From contig CAWCXA010000007.1 in NCBI GenBank assembly GCA_963799425.1, forward strand, positions 614,307 through 678,306: a stretch of 64,000 nt of DNA, read 5' to 3'. Both the position numbers and the translations under genes were made by a program. The notes beneath the pieces were generated by a model. It was given only the letters and a program-made list of their open reading frames with translations. It was not told the DNA's origin and made no database searches. Every line of letters starts with the position of its first letter. Position 1 is the first letter of the stretch. Source of the DNA: CAVWSM01 sp963799425 (GTDB lineage Bacteria; Actinomycetota; Actinomycetes; Jiangellales; Jiangellaceae). Of this stretch, positions 1-8,316 are shown in pieces.

Positions 1-2
1 TC

Positions 3-560
3 TACGAGCGCAACCAACGGCTCACGGACGCGCGCCGGCACATCGGAATGGTCTTCCAGAAGCCCAACCCGTTTCCGGCCATGTCGATCTACGACAACGT
101 CCTAGCGGGCCTCAAGCTCACCGGCATCCGCGCAAACCGCGATGCCAAGGACGCGTTGGTCGAGGAGTGCCTGATCAAGGCCGGGCTCTGGGTGGAGGTC
201 CGCGAGCGGCTGCGTCAACCGGGAGGCGCGTTGTCCGGTGGCCAGCAGCAGCGCCTGTGCATCGCGCGTTCGCTGGCCGTACGCCCTCGTGTGCTGCTCA
301 TGGACGAACCGTGCTCGGCGCTCGACCCGACGTCGACTCGGCGCATCGAGGAGACCATCGGCGAGCTCGTGTCGGAGGTGACCATCGTCATCGTCACGCA
401 CAACATGCAGCAGGCTGCCCGCGTCTCGCAGCAGTGCGCGTTCTTCCTCGCCACCCACGACACGCCTGGGCACATCGTTGAGACGGGCGGCACGCAGCAG
501 CTGTTCACCCAGCCGAGGGACCCGCGGACTTCCGACTACGTGCACGGCCGCTTCGGCTGA
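3..560 (+). CDS. pstB: Phosphate ABC transporter ATP-binding protein PstB (5' end outside window)
   Basis: ATPase subunit of the high-affinity phosphate importer PstSCAB, acting on the inner face of the membrane. The open frame enters from the left edge and reads from base 3, so the N-terminus with the Walker A motif is missing. What is visible fits PstB closely: the Q-loop region (GMVFQKPNPFP, then MSIYDNV), the ABC signature LSGGQQQRLCIARSLA, Walker B with the D-loop (VLLMDEPCSALDP) and the H-loop (IVTHNMQQAARV). The FQKPNPFP block separates PstB from other ABC ATPases. It ends in TGA, followed 33 bases later by a perfect palindrome that could terminate the pst operon. The rest of the operon lies outside the window. 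Confidence 0.95.
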   Translation, partial: YERNQRLTDARRHIGMVFQKPNPFPAMSIYDNVLAGLKLTGIRANRDAKDALVEECLIKAGLWVEVRERLRQPGGALSGGQQQRLCIARSLAVRPRVLLMDEPCSALDPTSTRRIEETIGELVSEVTIVIVTHNMQQAARVSQQCAFFLATHDTPGHIVETGGTQQLFTQPRDPRTSDYVHGRFG

Positions 561-593
561 CACCTTGGGACCGAGGGCGACGTGAGCAGTCGC

Positions 594-609
594 CGTTCCC
601 GCGGGAACG
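594..609. terminator. Perfect 16-bp palindrome downstream of pstB
   Basis: CGTTCCCGCGGGAACG is a perfect palindrome 33 bases after the pstB stop. The same 16 bases occur at 28475-28490, also just past the ends of genes. As RNA it would form a short GC hairpin without a U tract, the usual look of actinobacterial terminators; a protein-binding site is the alternative. Confidence 0.45.
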
Positions 610-720
610 CCTGCGGCGGGCTTCGTACGGACTCGATGGGGAGCTTCCGCTGCGTCATCACTGCAACACCTAGAGCAACCGCCAATGGACGCCCAAACCG
701 TGGCGGAGGACCGTCTGAAC

Positions 721-870
721 ATGGCCAAGGCGTTGCGCTGCCGGGTGGGCTGGCACAAGTGGCTCAAACGCTTCACTGACGACCATGTGCAATATCGCGT
801 GTGTCAGCGGTGCGGCAAGGAGGACACAAGCAACCTGTCGACGCCCGGCGCCATGGGCGGCGGCTTCTAG
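721..870 (+). CDS. Small zinc-ribbon-like protein
   Basis: Encodes about 49 residues from the ATG at 721 (MAKALRCRVG...), or 61 from an in-frame ATG at 685. A cluster of basic and aromatic residues (CRVGWHKWLKRF) is followed by CQRCGKED, so three cysteines and a histidine could hold one zinc. The pattern C-x3-WHKW...C-x2-CGK is one I associate with small actinobacterial proteins of unknown function. The ATG at 721 is preferred because the conserved-looking sequence begins there and a GGAGG-like stretch lies about 15 bases upstream. No function is proposed. It sits alone between the pst operon and decayed genes. The following 871-1125 stretch shows no gene. Confidence 0.55.
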   Translation: MAKALRCRVGWHKWLKRFTDDHVQYRVCQRCGKEDTSNLSTPGAMGGGF

Positions 871-1125
871 CCGGACGTGTCCCTGTCGGGTGGCGCAGCC
901 GCACTGGTCAGCCGATGTCCGGACGAACCCGAACACGGCCGGAGACGAGTCGCGACGACGTGCGGCCCATGACGCTGGCCACGATCGTCACCACTCGGTC
1001 CGCGACGTGGCCACCATCCTCGGCGACTTCGACCGAGGACTTCCCAACGCGCGAGGGCTCCGCGCAGCAGCCGAACACGGCGCGGACGAGCGCCCCTGCC
1101 GGGACGGCCAGCTCGAGAACTGAAC

Positions 1126-1495
1126 TCACTCGCCCGGCGGCACCTGGAAGGCCCGGACCTCGATCCGGCCGCCGAGGGCCTTCGACGCCCGGGCAGCCCA
1201 GCCAAGGGCGGCCTCCTCGTCAGCGACGTCGATCACCCAGAAACCCCCAAGGTACTCGGGAGCCTCGACGAAGGGGCCGTTGACGGTGCTCAGCGACTCG
1301 CCGGTGTTGTCGACAGTGATCGCGCTCGAGGGCGGCATCAGCCCGCCCGCGAAGACGAAGGCGCCGGTCGACCGTCAGCTCCTCGATGATCGCACCAGTG
1401 GCAGCCATGGCCGCCTCGAGCTCGGCCGGGTCCATGGTCTCCATGGTGGGCTCCTCGTCGGAGTCGTGCGGAACGGACAGCAGGTATTGGCTCAT
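1126..1495 (-). pseudogene. YCII-related (DGPF-type) protein gene, frameshifted
   Basis: The minus strand starts MSQYLLSVPHD at 1495 and runs through AAMAATGAIIEELT, then the frame breaks near 1365. The continuation in another frame reads AFVFAGGLMPPSSA, then NGPFVEAPEYLGGFWVIDV and ends KALGGRIEVRAFQVPPGE. Joined, this is a normal-length (about 120 residues) YCII-related protein of the type often found beside ECF sigma factors, with GPFVEAPE matching the usual DGPFxExKE. The two halves fit with no missing residues, so either one base was gained or lost recently or the sequence contains an indel error. No sigma factor gene remains next to it. Confidence 0.75.
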
Positions 1496-1623
1496 GCCGT
1501 GTACGACCGTCCTCGAGGCGGGAACTCATCGGCCGACGTTCCGCTCCCGCTTCGGACGATCGCAGAATCGGTAGCCCTCGGTGAGCAGCCCGGCCACATC
1601 GTTCCAGTCGACCTGGTCGTCGA

Positions 1624-1743
1624 GCACCGGCGCTGCGCCAACTCGCCAACCGCCTCGTCGGCATCCTGCACGGCTGCCTGAATACCGGAACCACCTACGA
1701 CGAACACACCGCCTGGGACCACCACACCCAAGCCGCCGCCATG
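1624..1743 (+). mobile_element. IS110-family transposase C-terminal remnant
   Basis: Reading from 1624, the peptide is APALRQLANRLVGILHGCL followed by NTGTTYDEHTAWDHH. The LANRLVGILHGCL and YDExTAW pattern is characteristic of the very C-terminus of IS110/IS1111 transposases, as I know the family. Only about 40 residues remain: a stop lies in frame at 1582 and the frame runs on into unrelated sequence after about 1740. No second fragment or terminal repeat was seen. It abuts a piece of a BNR-repeat gene, as expected where an element inserted and both genes decayed. Confidence 0.6.
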
Positions 1744-1868
1744 ACGGGGGCCGCACCTGGACGGTCTTCAGCGAGTCTGGCTACCACACGCTGGACTGCA
1801 CCACGCAAAAGGCGTGCTGGGCCGCCGGTGGCGGTGGCCGCGTTGCGGTGCTGTCGGCGGACCGGTAG
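1743..1868 (+). pseudogene. BNR/Asp-box beta-propeller protein, 3' fragment
   Basis: From 1743 the plus strand reads DGGRTWTVFSESGYHTLDC and ends ACWAAGGGGRVAVLSADR before a stop at 1866-1868. DGGRTW is an Asp-box (BNR) motif, and the Cys-flanked tail resembles the last blade of secreted WD40/BNR-like proteins. Only the last 40 or so residues are present, with no start and no upstream blades in any frame; an IS110 tail precedes it directly. This is therefore a remnant. The parent family is inferred from the motif alone. Confidence 0.5.
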
Positions 1869-1873
1869 TCGCG

Positions 1874-2764
1874 TCAAGCCGCGTCTTGCCGATGATGCCC
1901 ACGCCCGCGTGGCGTGATCACCTCGGCGAACGTGTCGGCGATCAGCTGGTAGCCCGCCGGGTTGGCGTGGATGTCGTTGCGCAAGCACATGAACGTCAGC
2001 CCGCAGATCGTGGCGACGTTGACAGGTACGGTGCCAAGACCCGGCACGCTTACCGGGGTAAAGTCCTCGCTCTGGAACGCCTCGTCAACTCGCGCGACCC
2101 GGAACTTGCTGGCCTCGAAGGCAGCGGTCTCGATCCCATTGACCTGACGGAGCAGTCCTAGTGACTGCGTGGCCAGCGCCTGCCCCGCCGGACCGAGCAG
2201 CCAAGCCGCAAGGAACGGGTTGTAGTAAGTCATGCCCGCGTACGTCGGCCGCCCGCCGCCCGCCTTGCGCAGATCGCTCAGCGCGGAAGGCAGCAGGTCG
2301 CTGATGGCGTTGAGGCCGCCAGCGATGCAGGTCATGTCGATCACGCCGCCGCGCACGCAGGCGGCCACGTCATTCGCGCCGATGTCGAAGGTGACGTACT
2401 CGACCTTGCCGCGGTGCTCGCGGAGAAACTCGACGGCCGCACCAAGCTGATTGCCTGCGTCGCCATAGTCGCAGCGCCCACCGTTGACCATCGTCACGAC
2501 GGTTTCGCCGCTGCAGCCGAGCTTGATCAGCTTTAGGCCTGGGTTGTCCGCATGCAGGTCCGCGTACAGCCGGTCGACGTAACCCTCATCGCTGTCGCCG
2601 ACACCCGGCATGAACCCTTGAGCGAGCGAGTCGCCGAGCGCCACGTAATAGGTGGTCCGTCCGTGGCCCTCGTCGGGTGTTGCCGAGCTCGCCGGAGCGG
2701 CCGTCGCTACGAGAACCGCGACGCACGAGATGACCATGCCGATGATCCGGGACGGACGCGCCAT
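1874..2764 (-). CDS. Secreted SGNH/GDSL-family lipase or esterase
   Basis: A 296-residue exported hydrolase. Residues 1-27 form a signal peptide (MARPSRIIGMVISCVAVLVA with an A-S-S-A-type cleavage site). Block I is YVALGDSLAQG with the nucleophile serine, followed by GCSGETV, block III FDIGANDVAAC, and block V DIHANPAGYQLIA with the catalytic Asp-His pair, so all SGNH blocks are visible. Six or more cysteines outside the signal suggest disulfides, as in Streptomyces-type secreted lipases. The ATG at 2764 has GGAGG seven bases upstream. The open frame continues upstream antisense to purL, but that part has no signal or homology and is rejected. Substrate unknown; transcribed divergently from purL. 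Confidence 0.9.
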   Translation of the reverse strand: MARPSRIIGMVISCVAVLVATAAPASSATPDEGHGRTTYYVALGDSLAQGFMPGVGDSDEGYVDRLYADLHADNPGLKLIKLGCSGETVVTMVNGGRCDYGDAGNQLGAAVEFLREHRGKVEYVTFDIGANDVAACVRGGVIDMTCIAGGLNAISDLLPSALSDLRKAGGGRPTYAGMTYYNPFLAAWLLGPAGQALATQSLGLLRQVNGIETAAFEASKFRVARVDEAFQSEDFTPVSVPGLGTVPVNVATICGLTFMCLRNDIHANPAGYQLIADTFAEVITPRGRGHHRQDAA

Positions 2765-2875
2765 TGCGACCTCCAGTCGAGCGGCCGTCGCCGACGCAGC
2801 CGATGCAGCCGGAGCGTACCCGCCCGAGTACGGTTGACACGTCCTTCCGGCCGTACAGGAAGATCCTGACCCGCG

Positions 2876-5125
2876 GTGATCGACACCACGAAGCACGCCG
2901 CCGAGACCCCCGACCACCCCCAACCGTGGGCCGAGCTTGGCCTCAAACAGGACGAGTACGACCGCATCCGCGGCATCCTCGCGCGCCGCCCGACGAGCAG
3001 CGAGCTCGCGATGTACTCCGTGATGTGGAGCGAGCACTGCTCCTACAAGAGCTCCAAGGTCCACCTCCGGCAGTTCGGCGACAAGGCTCCGCAGACGGCC
3101 GCGCTGATGGTTGGCATCGGCGAGAACGCCGGCGTGGTCGACATCGGCGATGGGTACGCCGTCACCTTCAAGGTCGAGTCGCACAACCACCCCTCCTACG
3201 TCGAGCCGTACCAAGGTGCCGCTACCGGCGTCGGCGGCATCGTCCGGGACATCTTGTCCATGGGTGCTCGCCCCATCGCGGTCATGGACCCGCTGCGGTT
3301 CGGCCCGCTCGACCACCCCGACACCCACCGCGTACTCCCCGGTGTAGTGGCCGGTGTCGGTGGTTACGGCAACTGCCTCGGTCTGCCCAACATTGGCGGC
3401 GAGGTCGTCTTTGACGAGACCTACCTCGGCAACCCGCTCGTCAACGCGCTCTGCGTCGGAGTCATGCGGCACGAGGAGATCCACCTCGCCAAGGCGGCCG
3501 GGGTGGGCAACCAGGTGATCCTGTACGGCGCCAAGACCGGGGGCGACGGCATCGGCGGCGTGTCCGTACTCGCCTCGGAGTCGTTCGACGCCACGGGGCC
3601 AGCCAAGCGCCCGTCCGTCCAGGTCGGCGACCCGTTCATGGAGAAGCTGCTCATCGAGTGCACGCTCGAGCTGTTCCGCGAAGGGCTCGTGCTCGGGATC
3701 CAGGACCTCGGCGGTGCCGGCCTGTCCTGCGCGACGTCCGAGCTCGCGAGTGCGGGCGAAGGCGGCATGCACGTGGTGCTCGACACCGTCCCGCTACGCG
3801 ACGCGTCGCTCGCTCCTGAGGAGATCCTCATGAGCGAGTCGCAGGAGCGCATGATGGCGATCGTCGAGCCGGCCAAGGTTGACCGGTTCCTCGAGATCTG
3901 CCGCAAGTGGGACGTCGACGCCGCTGTCATCGGCGAGGTCAACGACTCGGGCCGACTCACGATCGAGTGGCGCGGCGAGGTGGTCGTCGACGTGCCGCCG
4001 CGCACGGTGGCGCACGAGGGCCCGGTGTACGAGCGTCCGTACGCCCGACCGTCCTGGCAGGACGCATTGCAAGCGGCGACGCCGGATGCGCTCGCACGAC
4101 CGTCGTCCGGTGACGAGCTGCGCGCGACGCTGCTGCTGCTCGCCGCGTCACCCAACCTTTGCGACAAGTCGTGGGTGACCGACCAGTACGACCGGTACGT
4201 GCTCGGCAACACGGTCCTGGCCCAGCCTGAGGACGCAGGTGTCGTACGCGTCGACGAGTCCACCGGCCTGGGTGTCGCGATCTCCACCGACTGCAACGGG
4301 CGGTTCGCCAAGCTCGACCCCTATGCAGGGGCGCAGCTGGCCCTGGCCGAGGCCTACCGCAACGTCGCGGTCACTGGCGCGCGCCCGCTTGCAGTGACCG
4401 ACTGCCTCAACTTCGGCTCGCCCGAGGACCCCGATGTGATGTGGCAGTTTGCCGAGGCCGTACGGGGGCTCGCCGACGCCTGTCAGGAGCTCGGCACACC
4501 GGTGACCGGCGGCAACGTCAGCTTCTACAACCAGACCGGCGAGACGGCGATCCTGCCCACCCCGGTCGTCGGTGTGCTCGGAGTGCTCGACGACGTCACA
4601 CGCCGTACGCCGCAAGGGTTCCGCAGCCCTGGGCAGGTCATCTACCTGCTGGGCACCACCCGTGACGAGCTGGCCGGGTCGGAGTGGGCGCACGTCGTAC
4701 ACAGCCACCTCGGCGGTCTGCCGCCGCAGGTCGACCTGGCGGTCGAGCGCGAGCTCGCCGACATCCTCATCAACGCCTCGCGCGACGGCCTGATCGACGC
4801 CGCACACGACCTGTCCGACGGTGGCTTGGCGCAGGCGCTGGTCGAGTCGACGCTGCGTTACGGCGCGGGCGCGCGGGTGTGGGTGCCGGACGGGATCGAG
4901 CCGTTCGTGTTCCTGTTCTCCGAGTCGGCGGGGCGCGCAATCGTCGCGGTGCCGCGCTCGGAGGAGGTCCGCTTCACCGACATGTGCACGGCGCGGCGGT
5001 TCCCGCACGAGCGCATCGGCGTCATCGACGACGGGGGAGCGCTCGACGTGCAGGAGCAGTTCAGCATCCCGCTCGACGAGCTGCGCGCTGCCTGGACCGG
5101 CACGCTGCCCGCAGCTTTCGCCTGA
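2876..5125 (+). CDS. purL: Phosphoribosylformylglycinamidine synthase, large subunit (PurL)
   Basis: Converts formylglycinamide ribonucleotide, glutamine-derived ammonia and ATP to the amidine in de novo purine synthesis. The 749 residues match the small-type PurL that works with separate PurQ and PurS. Landmarks include MYSVMWSEHCSYKSSK near residue 45, KVESHNHPSYVEPYQGAATG with the nucleotide-binding histidine, GVGGYGNCLGLPNIGGE, and the second-half AIR-synthase-like repeat (VTGGNVSFYNQTG). The start is a GTG at 2876; no later start would keep the conserved N-terminus, and the AGGA upstream is rather far. purQ and purS are not in the window, and purF-purM lie 33 kb away on the same strand. 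Confidence 0.97.
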   Translation: MIDTTKHAAETPDHPQPWAELGLKQDEYDRIRGILARRPTSSELAMYSVMWSEHCSYKSSKVHLRQFGDKAPQTAALMVGIGENAGVVDIGDGYAVTFKVESHNHPSYVEPYQGAATGVGGIVRDILSMGARPIAVMDPLRFGPLDHPDTHRVLPGVVAGVGGYGNCLGLPNIGGEVVFDETYLGNPLVNALCVGVMRHEEIHLAKAAGVGNQVILYGAKTGGDGIGGVSVLASESFDATGPAKRPSVQVGDPFMEKLLIECTLELFREGLVLGIQDLGGAGLSCATSELASAGEGGMHVVLDTVPLRDASLAPEEILMSESQERMMAIVEPAKVDRFLEICRKWDVDAAVIGEVNDSGRLTIEWRGEVVVDVPPRTVAHEGPVYERPYARPSWQDALQAATPDALARPSSGDELRATLLLLAASPNLCDKSWVTDQYDRYVLGNTVLAQPEDAGVVRVDESTGLGVAISTDCNGRFAKLDPYAGAQLALAEAYRNVAVTGARPLAVTDCLNFGSPEDPDVMWQFAEAVRGLADACQELGTPVTGGNVSFYNQTGETAILPTPVVGVLGVLDDVTRRTPQGFRSPGQVIYLLGTTRDELAGSEWAHVVHSHLGGLPPQVDLAVERELADILINASRDGLIDAAHDLSDGGLAQALVESTLRYGAGARVWVPDGIEPFVFLFSESAGRAIVAVPRSEEVRFTDMCTARRFPHERIGVIDDGGALDVQEQFSIPLDELRAAWTGTLPAAFA

Positions 5126-5151
5126 GTCGTCCTGCTTGGATGCGCTCAACT

Positions 5152-5212
5152 TCGCGTGTTGTACGTGCGTTTTCGGCTGCCGTGAGGCGCAAATTGCACG
5201 TTCAGCACGCGA
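5152..5212 (+). terminator. Imperfect hairpin after purL
   Basis: The arm at 5152-5172 (TCGCGTGTTGTACGTGCG...) pairs with 5191-5212 (...TTGCACGTTCAGCACGCGA), leaving one wobble and a few mismatches in about 21 bases. The loop contains a further small repeat. Its position 26 bases after the purL stop suggests a terminator. The rest of the 5126-5323 gap shows no gene. Confidence 0.45.
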
Positions 5213-5323
5213 GGTGGCGCGAGGCTCAGGCCGCTGGCTTCCGGCTGCGGGCTCGTTTACCCATCGCTTGCCACGTGGGCGTCTGCCGTTCAACACCCGC
5301 CCTTAGGTTCCCTCCGACTAGGC

Positions 5324-7282
5324 GTGCATGCCCAATGCCGGCACGTTCATCGGAAGGAAAAGAATGTCGCACTCTCGCCCTGCCCCCACCGTCGTCGGAT
5401 GGCTCTGACGGCGGCCGCGGTCGCGGGGCTCCTCGGCGTGGCGGTTGTCCCCGCTCACGCGCAAGACCCAACAAACGCCGCGCCACGGATCGACGGGCCG
5501 ACCCTGCTCACGACCGACGTCAACAAGCCCATCAAGCTGGACGCCGGCCTGAGCGACGACGGCGTCGTACGGGCCCCGGACCTCACCGTCACCGTCAGCG
5601 GCGGCACCCTCGACCTCGCCGACCAACCCGGCCTCACCATCACCGGCGACAAAACCAACGCGGTCACCGCCACCGGACCAGTTGCGGCGCTCGACAAGGC
5701 GCTGGAGAAGGCCGTCGTCACGCCCGATCGCGGCTTCGAGGGCACGGTGGCCCTGCATCTCGCAGCCGGTGACGGCGGGCTCACGACGCAGGCCGACCTG
5801 TACGTCGACGTCCGCAAAGGCGGGCTCCCGGACGTGCAGCTCAAGCCGCTCGGTGGCATCGACCTGCCCGCCGGCTCGGAGATTGCCGCCTACGACAAGC
5901 GCAGTGAGCGCGCCGTCGTCGTCGCTGGGACATCCACCCTGGCCAGCATCGTCGATCTATCGAGACCCAAGAGCCCCAAGCTGATCACGACTGTGGACCT
6001 CTCGGCTTTCGGCGGCGCGCTGTCGAGCGTGGCCATCCGCGACGGTGTGGCCGCGATCGCGGTCATCAACTCACCGAAGACCGAGCCGGGCAAGCTCGTG
6101 TTCATCGACCTCAACGGCCGGATCCTCAAGGACATCGTGGTGGGAGCCAACCCCGACATGGTGGCGTGGACACCTGACGGTGACACCATCCTTGTCGCCA
6201 ACGAGGGCGAGCCCGAGTGCGTCGACGAGACTACGTACGTAGATCCCGAGGGCTCGGTGAGCATCGTCGACGTTGACCATGGCATCAAGCGGCTCGATCA
6301 GGATGACGTGACGACGGCCGACTTTGGCGCATTCGACGCGGCCGCGCTGCGCGCCGAGGGCGTACGGATCTTCGACATCGCCGCCAGCGCGGCCGCCGAC
6401 CTGGAGCCGGAGTACATCGCCGTCGACGAGGACTCCCGCAAGGCCTGGGTCACTCTCCAGGAGAACAACGCCATCGGCCTGCTCGACCTGCGCAATGGCG
6501 AGTTCACCGACATCGTCCCGCTCGGGTTCAAGGACCACTCGTTGCCGGGTAATGGTCTCGACGCCAGCGACCGCGACGGCGGCAACATCATCGTGCCGCA
6601 CCCGGTGCTCGGTATGTACCAGCCCGACTCCATCGCGGCGTTCGAGGCGCGCGACCACCGCACGTACACCGTCAGCGCCAACGAAGGTGATGTTCGCGAG
6701 TGGGAGGGCTGTGTCGAGGAGGAGGAGCGGGTCAACGACCTCGACGAGAACGTGCCCGACGAGACGTACGGCCGGCTCGCCGTCACCAACGCCGTGCCGT
6801 ACGACGGCAACCCGGCCAACGGTCTCTACAGCTTCGGCGCCCGGTCGTTCTCCATCCGCGACACGAAGGGTCAGCTCGTCTGGGACTCCGGCGACACCCT
6901 CGAGCGGCTCACGGCCGACCTGCTGCCCGCGTTCTTCAACGTGAGCAACGAGGATGCGCCTGAGCGTGACTCACGAAGCGACGCGAAGGGCCCCGAGCCG
7001 GAGGGTGCGACGGTCCTCCACGCGTACGGCCGCGACCTCGCATTTGTGGGCCTCGAGCGCATCGGCGGGATCATGGCCTTCGACGTCACCCGACCCACGG
7101 CGCCGCAGTGGCTGGAGTGGGAGACCTCGACCTTCGACTTCAACAACGTCGAGGGCGACCGCGGCCCCGAGGGGCTCACCGTGATCGACGCCAAGGACAG
7201 CCCGACCGACCGGCCGCTGGTCGTCGTCACGTACGAGCTCAGCAACACGCTGCAGGTGTTCGAGGTCACCGGCCGGCGCTGA
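5324..7282 (+). CDS. Secreted choice-of-anchor I family protein (beta-propeller)
   Basis: A roughly 650-residue exported protein. After a hydrophobic leader (ALTAAAVAGLLGVAVVPAHAQ) comes an Ig/cadherin-like stretch, then a propeller carrying AWTPDGDTILVANEGEPE, DPEGSVSIVDV and YTVSANEGDVREWEG, typical of the choice-of-anchor I domain. Members are usually surface or secreted and sit in phosphate or alkaline-phosphatase contexts; the activity of this one is unknown. The start is doubtful. Candidates in frame are GTG 5324 and ATG 5399, neither with a good ribosome site. The best ribosome site (GGAAGGAAAAG) precedes an ATG at 5373 in another frame that stops at 5417, so the leader may contain an indel. 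No C-terminal anchor is visible. Confidence 0.75.
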   Translation: MHAQCRHVHRKEKNVALSPCPHRRRMALTAAAVAGLLGVAVVPAHAQDPTNAAPRIDGPTLLTTDVNKPIKLDAGLSDDGVVRAPDLTVTVSGGTLDLADQPGLTITGDKTNAVTATGPVAALDKALEKAVVTPDRGFEGTVALHLAAGDGGLTTQADLYVDVRKGGLPDVQLKPLGGIDLPAGSEIAAYDKRSERAVVVAGTSTLASIVDLSRPKSPKLITTVDLSAFGGALSSVAIRDGVAAIAVINSPKTEPGKLVFIDLNGRILKDIVVGANPDMVAWTPDGDTILVANEGEPECVDETTYVDPEGSVSIVDVDHGIKRLDQDDVTTADFGAFDAAALRAEGVRIFDIAASAAADLEPEYIAVDEDSRKAWVTLQENNAIGLLDLRNGEFTDIVPLGFKDHSLPGNGLDASDRDGGNIIVPHPVLGMYQPDSIAAFEARDHRTYTVSANEGDVREWEGCVEEEERVNDLDENVPDETYGRLAVTNAVPYDGNPANGLYSFGARSFSIRDTKGQLVWDSGDTLERLTADLLPAFFNVSNEDAPERDSRSDAKGPEPEGATVLHAYGRDLAFVGLERIGGIMAFDVTRPTAPQWLEWETSTFDFNNVEGDRGPEGLTVIDAKDSPTDRPLVVVTYELSNTLQVFEVTGRR

Positions 7283-7626
7283 CGACGTCGTCCGGGGCCG
7301 CGGCACCGAGTCCAGAGACGTCGGCCGGGACGGGTGCCGGCGCCGAAACGGGCACCGTCATCAACGTCGACGAGCGGGACTTCAGCATCGAGCTCTCGAC
7401 GATGGAGCTCAGCGCTGGCACGTACACGTTTGTCGCCACCAACAGTGGAGAGACGACTCACGCGCTCGAGATCGAGGGCGAGGGGCTCGAGGAGGAGACC
7501 GACGATCTCTCGCCCGGTGACTCCGGCTCCCTGACCGTCACGCTCGAGGCGGGCGACTACACCCTGTACTGCCCGGTCGACGGTCACAGAGCAATGGGCA
7601 TGGAGGTGCAGATCACCGTTACCTAG
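7279..7626 (+). CDS. Cupredoxin-like copper-binding protein lacking a visible leader
   Basis: The frame encodes a Ser/Thr/Gly/Ala linker (SSGAAAPSPETSAGTGAG) followed by a small cupredoxin domain. TTHALEI supplies the first histidine, and YTLYCPVDGHRAMGM supplies the Cys, His and Met, so the type 1 copper site looks complete. Related actinobacterial proteins are lipoproteins whose linker follows a lipobox. Here no signal peptide, lipobox or plausible start lies between the previous stop at 7282 and the domain; the only in-frame ATG, at 7108, reads through the upstream gene in a nonsense frame. The left end given is where the linker begins, not a start codon. Likely a gene that lost its 5' end by deletion or a frame error. 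Confidence 0.6.
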   Translation: MTTSSGAAAPSPETSAGTGAGAETGTVINVDERDFSIELSTMELSAGTYTFVATNSGETTHALEIEGEGLEEETDDLSPGDSGSLTVTLEAGDYTLYCPVDGHRAMGMEVQITVT

Positions 7627-7630
7627 GGAG

Positions 7631-8296
7631 TCACGCGGGCCCGCGCAGCCGCGCCAGCGTCAAGCCGTCGGCAACCGGGAGCACGACCGCGTCGACCCGC
7701 GGATCTGCAGCGACGTGGTCGTTGAACGCCCTGATGGCGAGGGTGTCCTGGTCGCTTGTCGCCGGGTCGACAACCCGTCCGCTCCACAGCACGTTGTCGA
7801 CCGCGATCAGACCGCCGGGGCGCATCCGGGGTACGAGCTCCTCCCAGTACGACGCGTACCCACCCTTGTCGGCGTCGATGAACGCCAGGTCGACCGTCGG
7901 CTCGGCCGGCAGCGCCGCGAGCGTCTCCTTCGCCGGCGCGAGCCGCAGCTCGATCCTGTCGGACACCCCCGCCCGCTCCCAGTAGCGACGCGCGATCGAC
8001 GTCCACTCCTCGCTGACGTCGCAGCACAGCAGCCGCCCGCCGGGCTCGAGTCCGCGCGCGATGCAGATCGACGAGTAGCCGGTGAACGTGCCGACCTCGA
8101 CCGCAAAGCGCGCCTGCACCAGCTGAGCCAGCATCGTCAGCAGTGCGCCCTGGTCCGGACCTATCTGCATGCCCGCGGCGCGACCCGTGCCTTGCGTCTC
8201 CTCGGCGAGCGCCCGCAGCACCTCGTCGGGTGGCTTGCTGTGCGCAGTCGCGTACGCGGCTAGTTCGTCACTGACACCTAGATCATTGCGGCCCAT
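7631..8296 (-). CDS. O-methyltransferase, catechol-type (family 3)
   Basis: A 221-residue cytosolic SAM-dependent O-methyltransferase. It shows FAVEVGTFTGYSSICIARGL (SAM-binding motif I, about residues 63-82), DVSEEWTSIARRYW (motif II), DLAFIDADKGGY (motif III with the metal-binding Asp) and GGLIAVDNVLWSGRV (the second metal-binding Asp-Asn). These are the hallmarks of the divalent-metal-dependent CCoAOMT/COMT-like family; the acceptor substrate is unknown. Starts at ATG 8296, with a GTG a few codons later as an alternative. It faces the cupredoxin gene, with only four bases between the stops. Confidence 0.9.
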   Translation of the reverse strand: MGRNDLGVSDELAAYATAHSKPPDEVLRALAEETQGTGRAAGMQIGPDQGALLTMLAQLVQARFAVEVGTFTGYSSICIARGLEPGGRLLCCDVSEEWTSIARRYWERAGVSDRIELRLAPAKETLAALPAEPTVDLAFIDADKGGYASYWEELVPRMRPGGLIAVDNVLWSGRVVDPATSDQDTLAIRAFNDHVAADPRVDAVVLPVADGLTLARLRGPA

Positions 8297-8316
8297 GCGT
8301 CACACGCTAGCCCGTG

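Noticed and set aside
1526..1630. Minus-strand stretch reading DDQVDWNDVAGLLTEGYRF, resembling the end of MmcQ/YjbR proteins
   Set aside because: Only about 30 residues, with no other matching segment nearby; too weak to call.
2765..3772. Upstream extension of the SGNH hydrolase frame to a 632-residue protein on the minus strand
   Set aside because: The added part is antisense to purL, has shadow-like composition, and a proper ATG with ribosome site and signal peptide exists at 2764.
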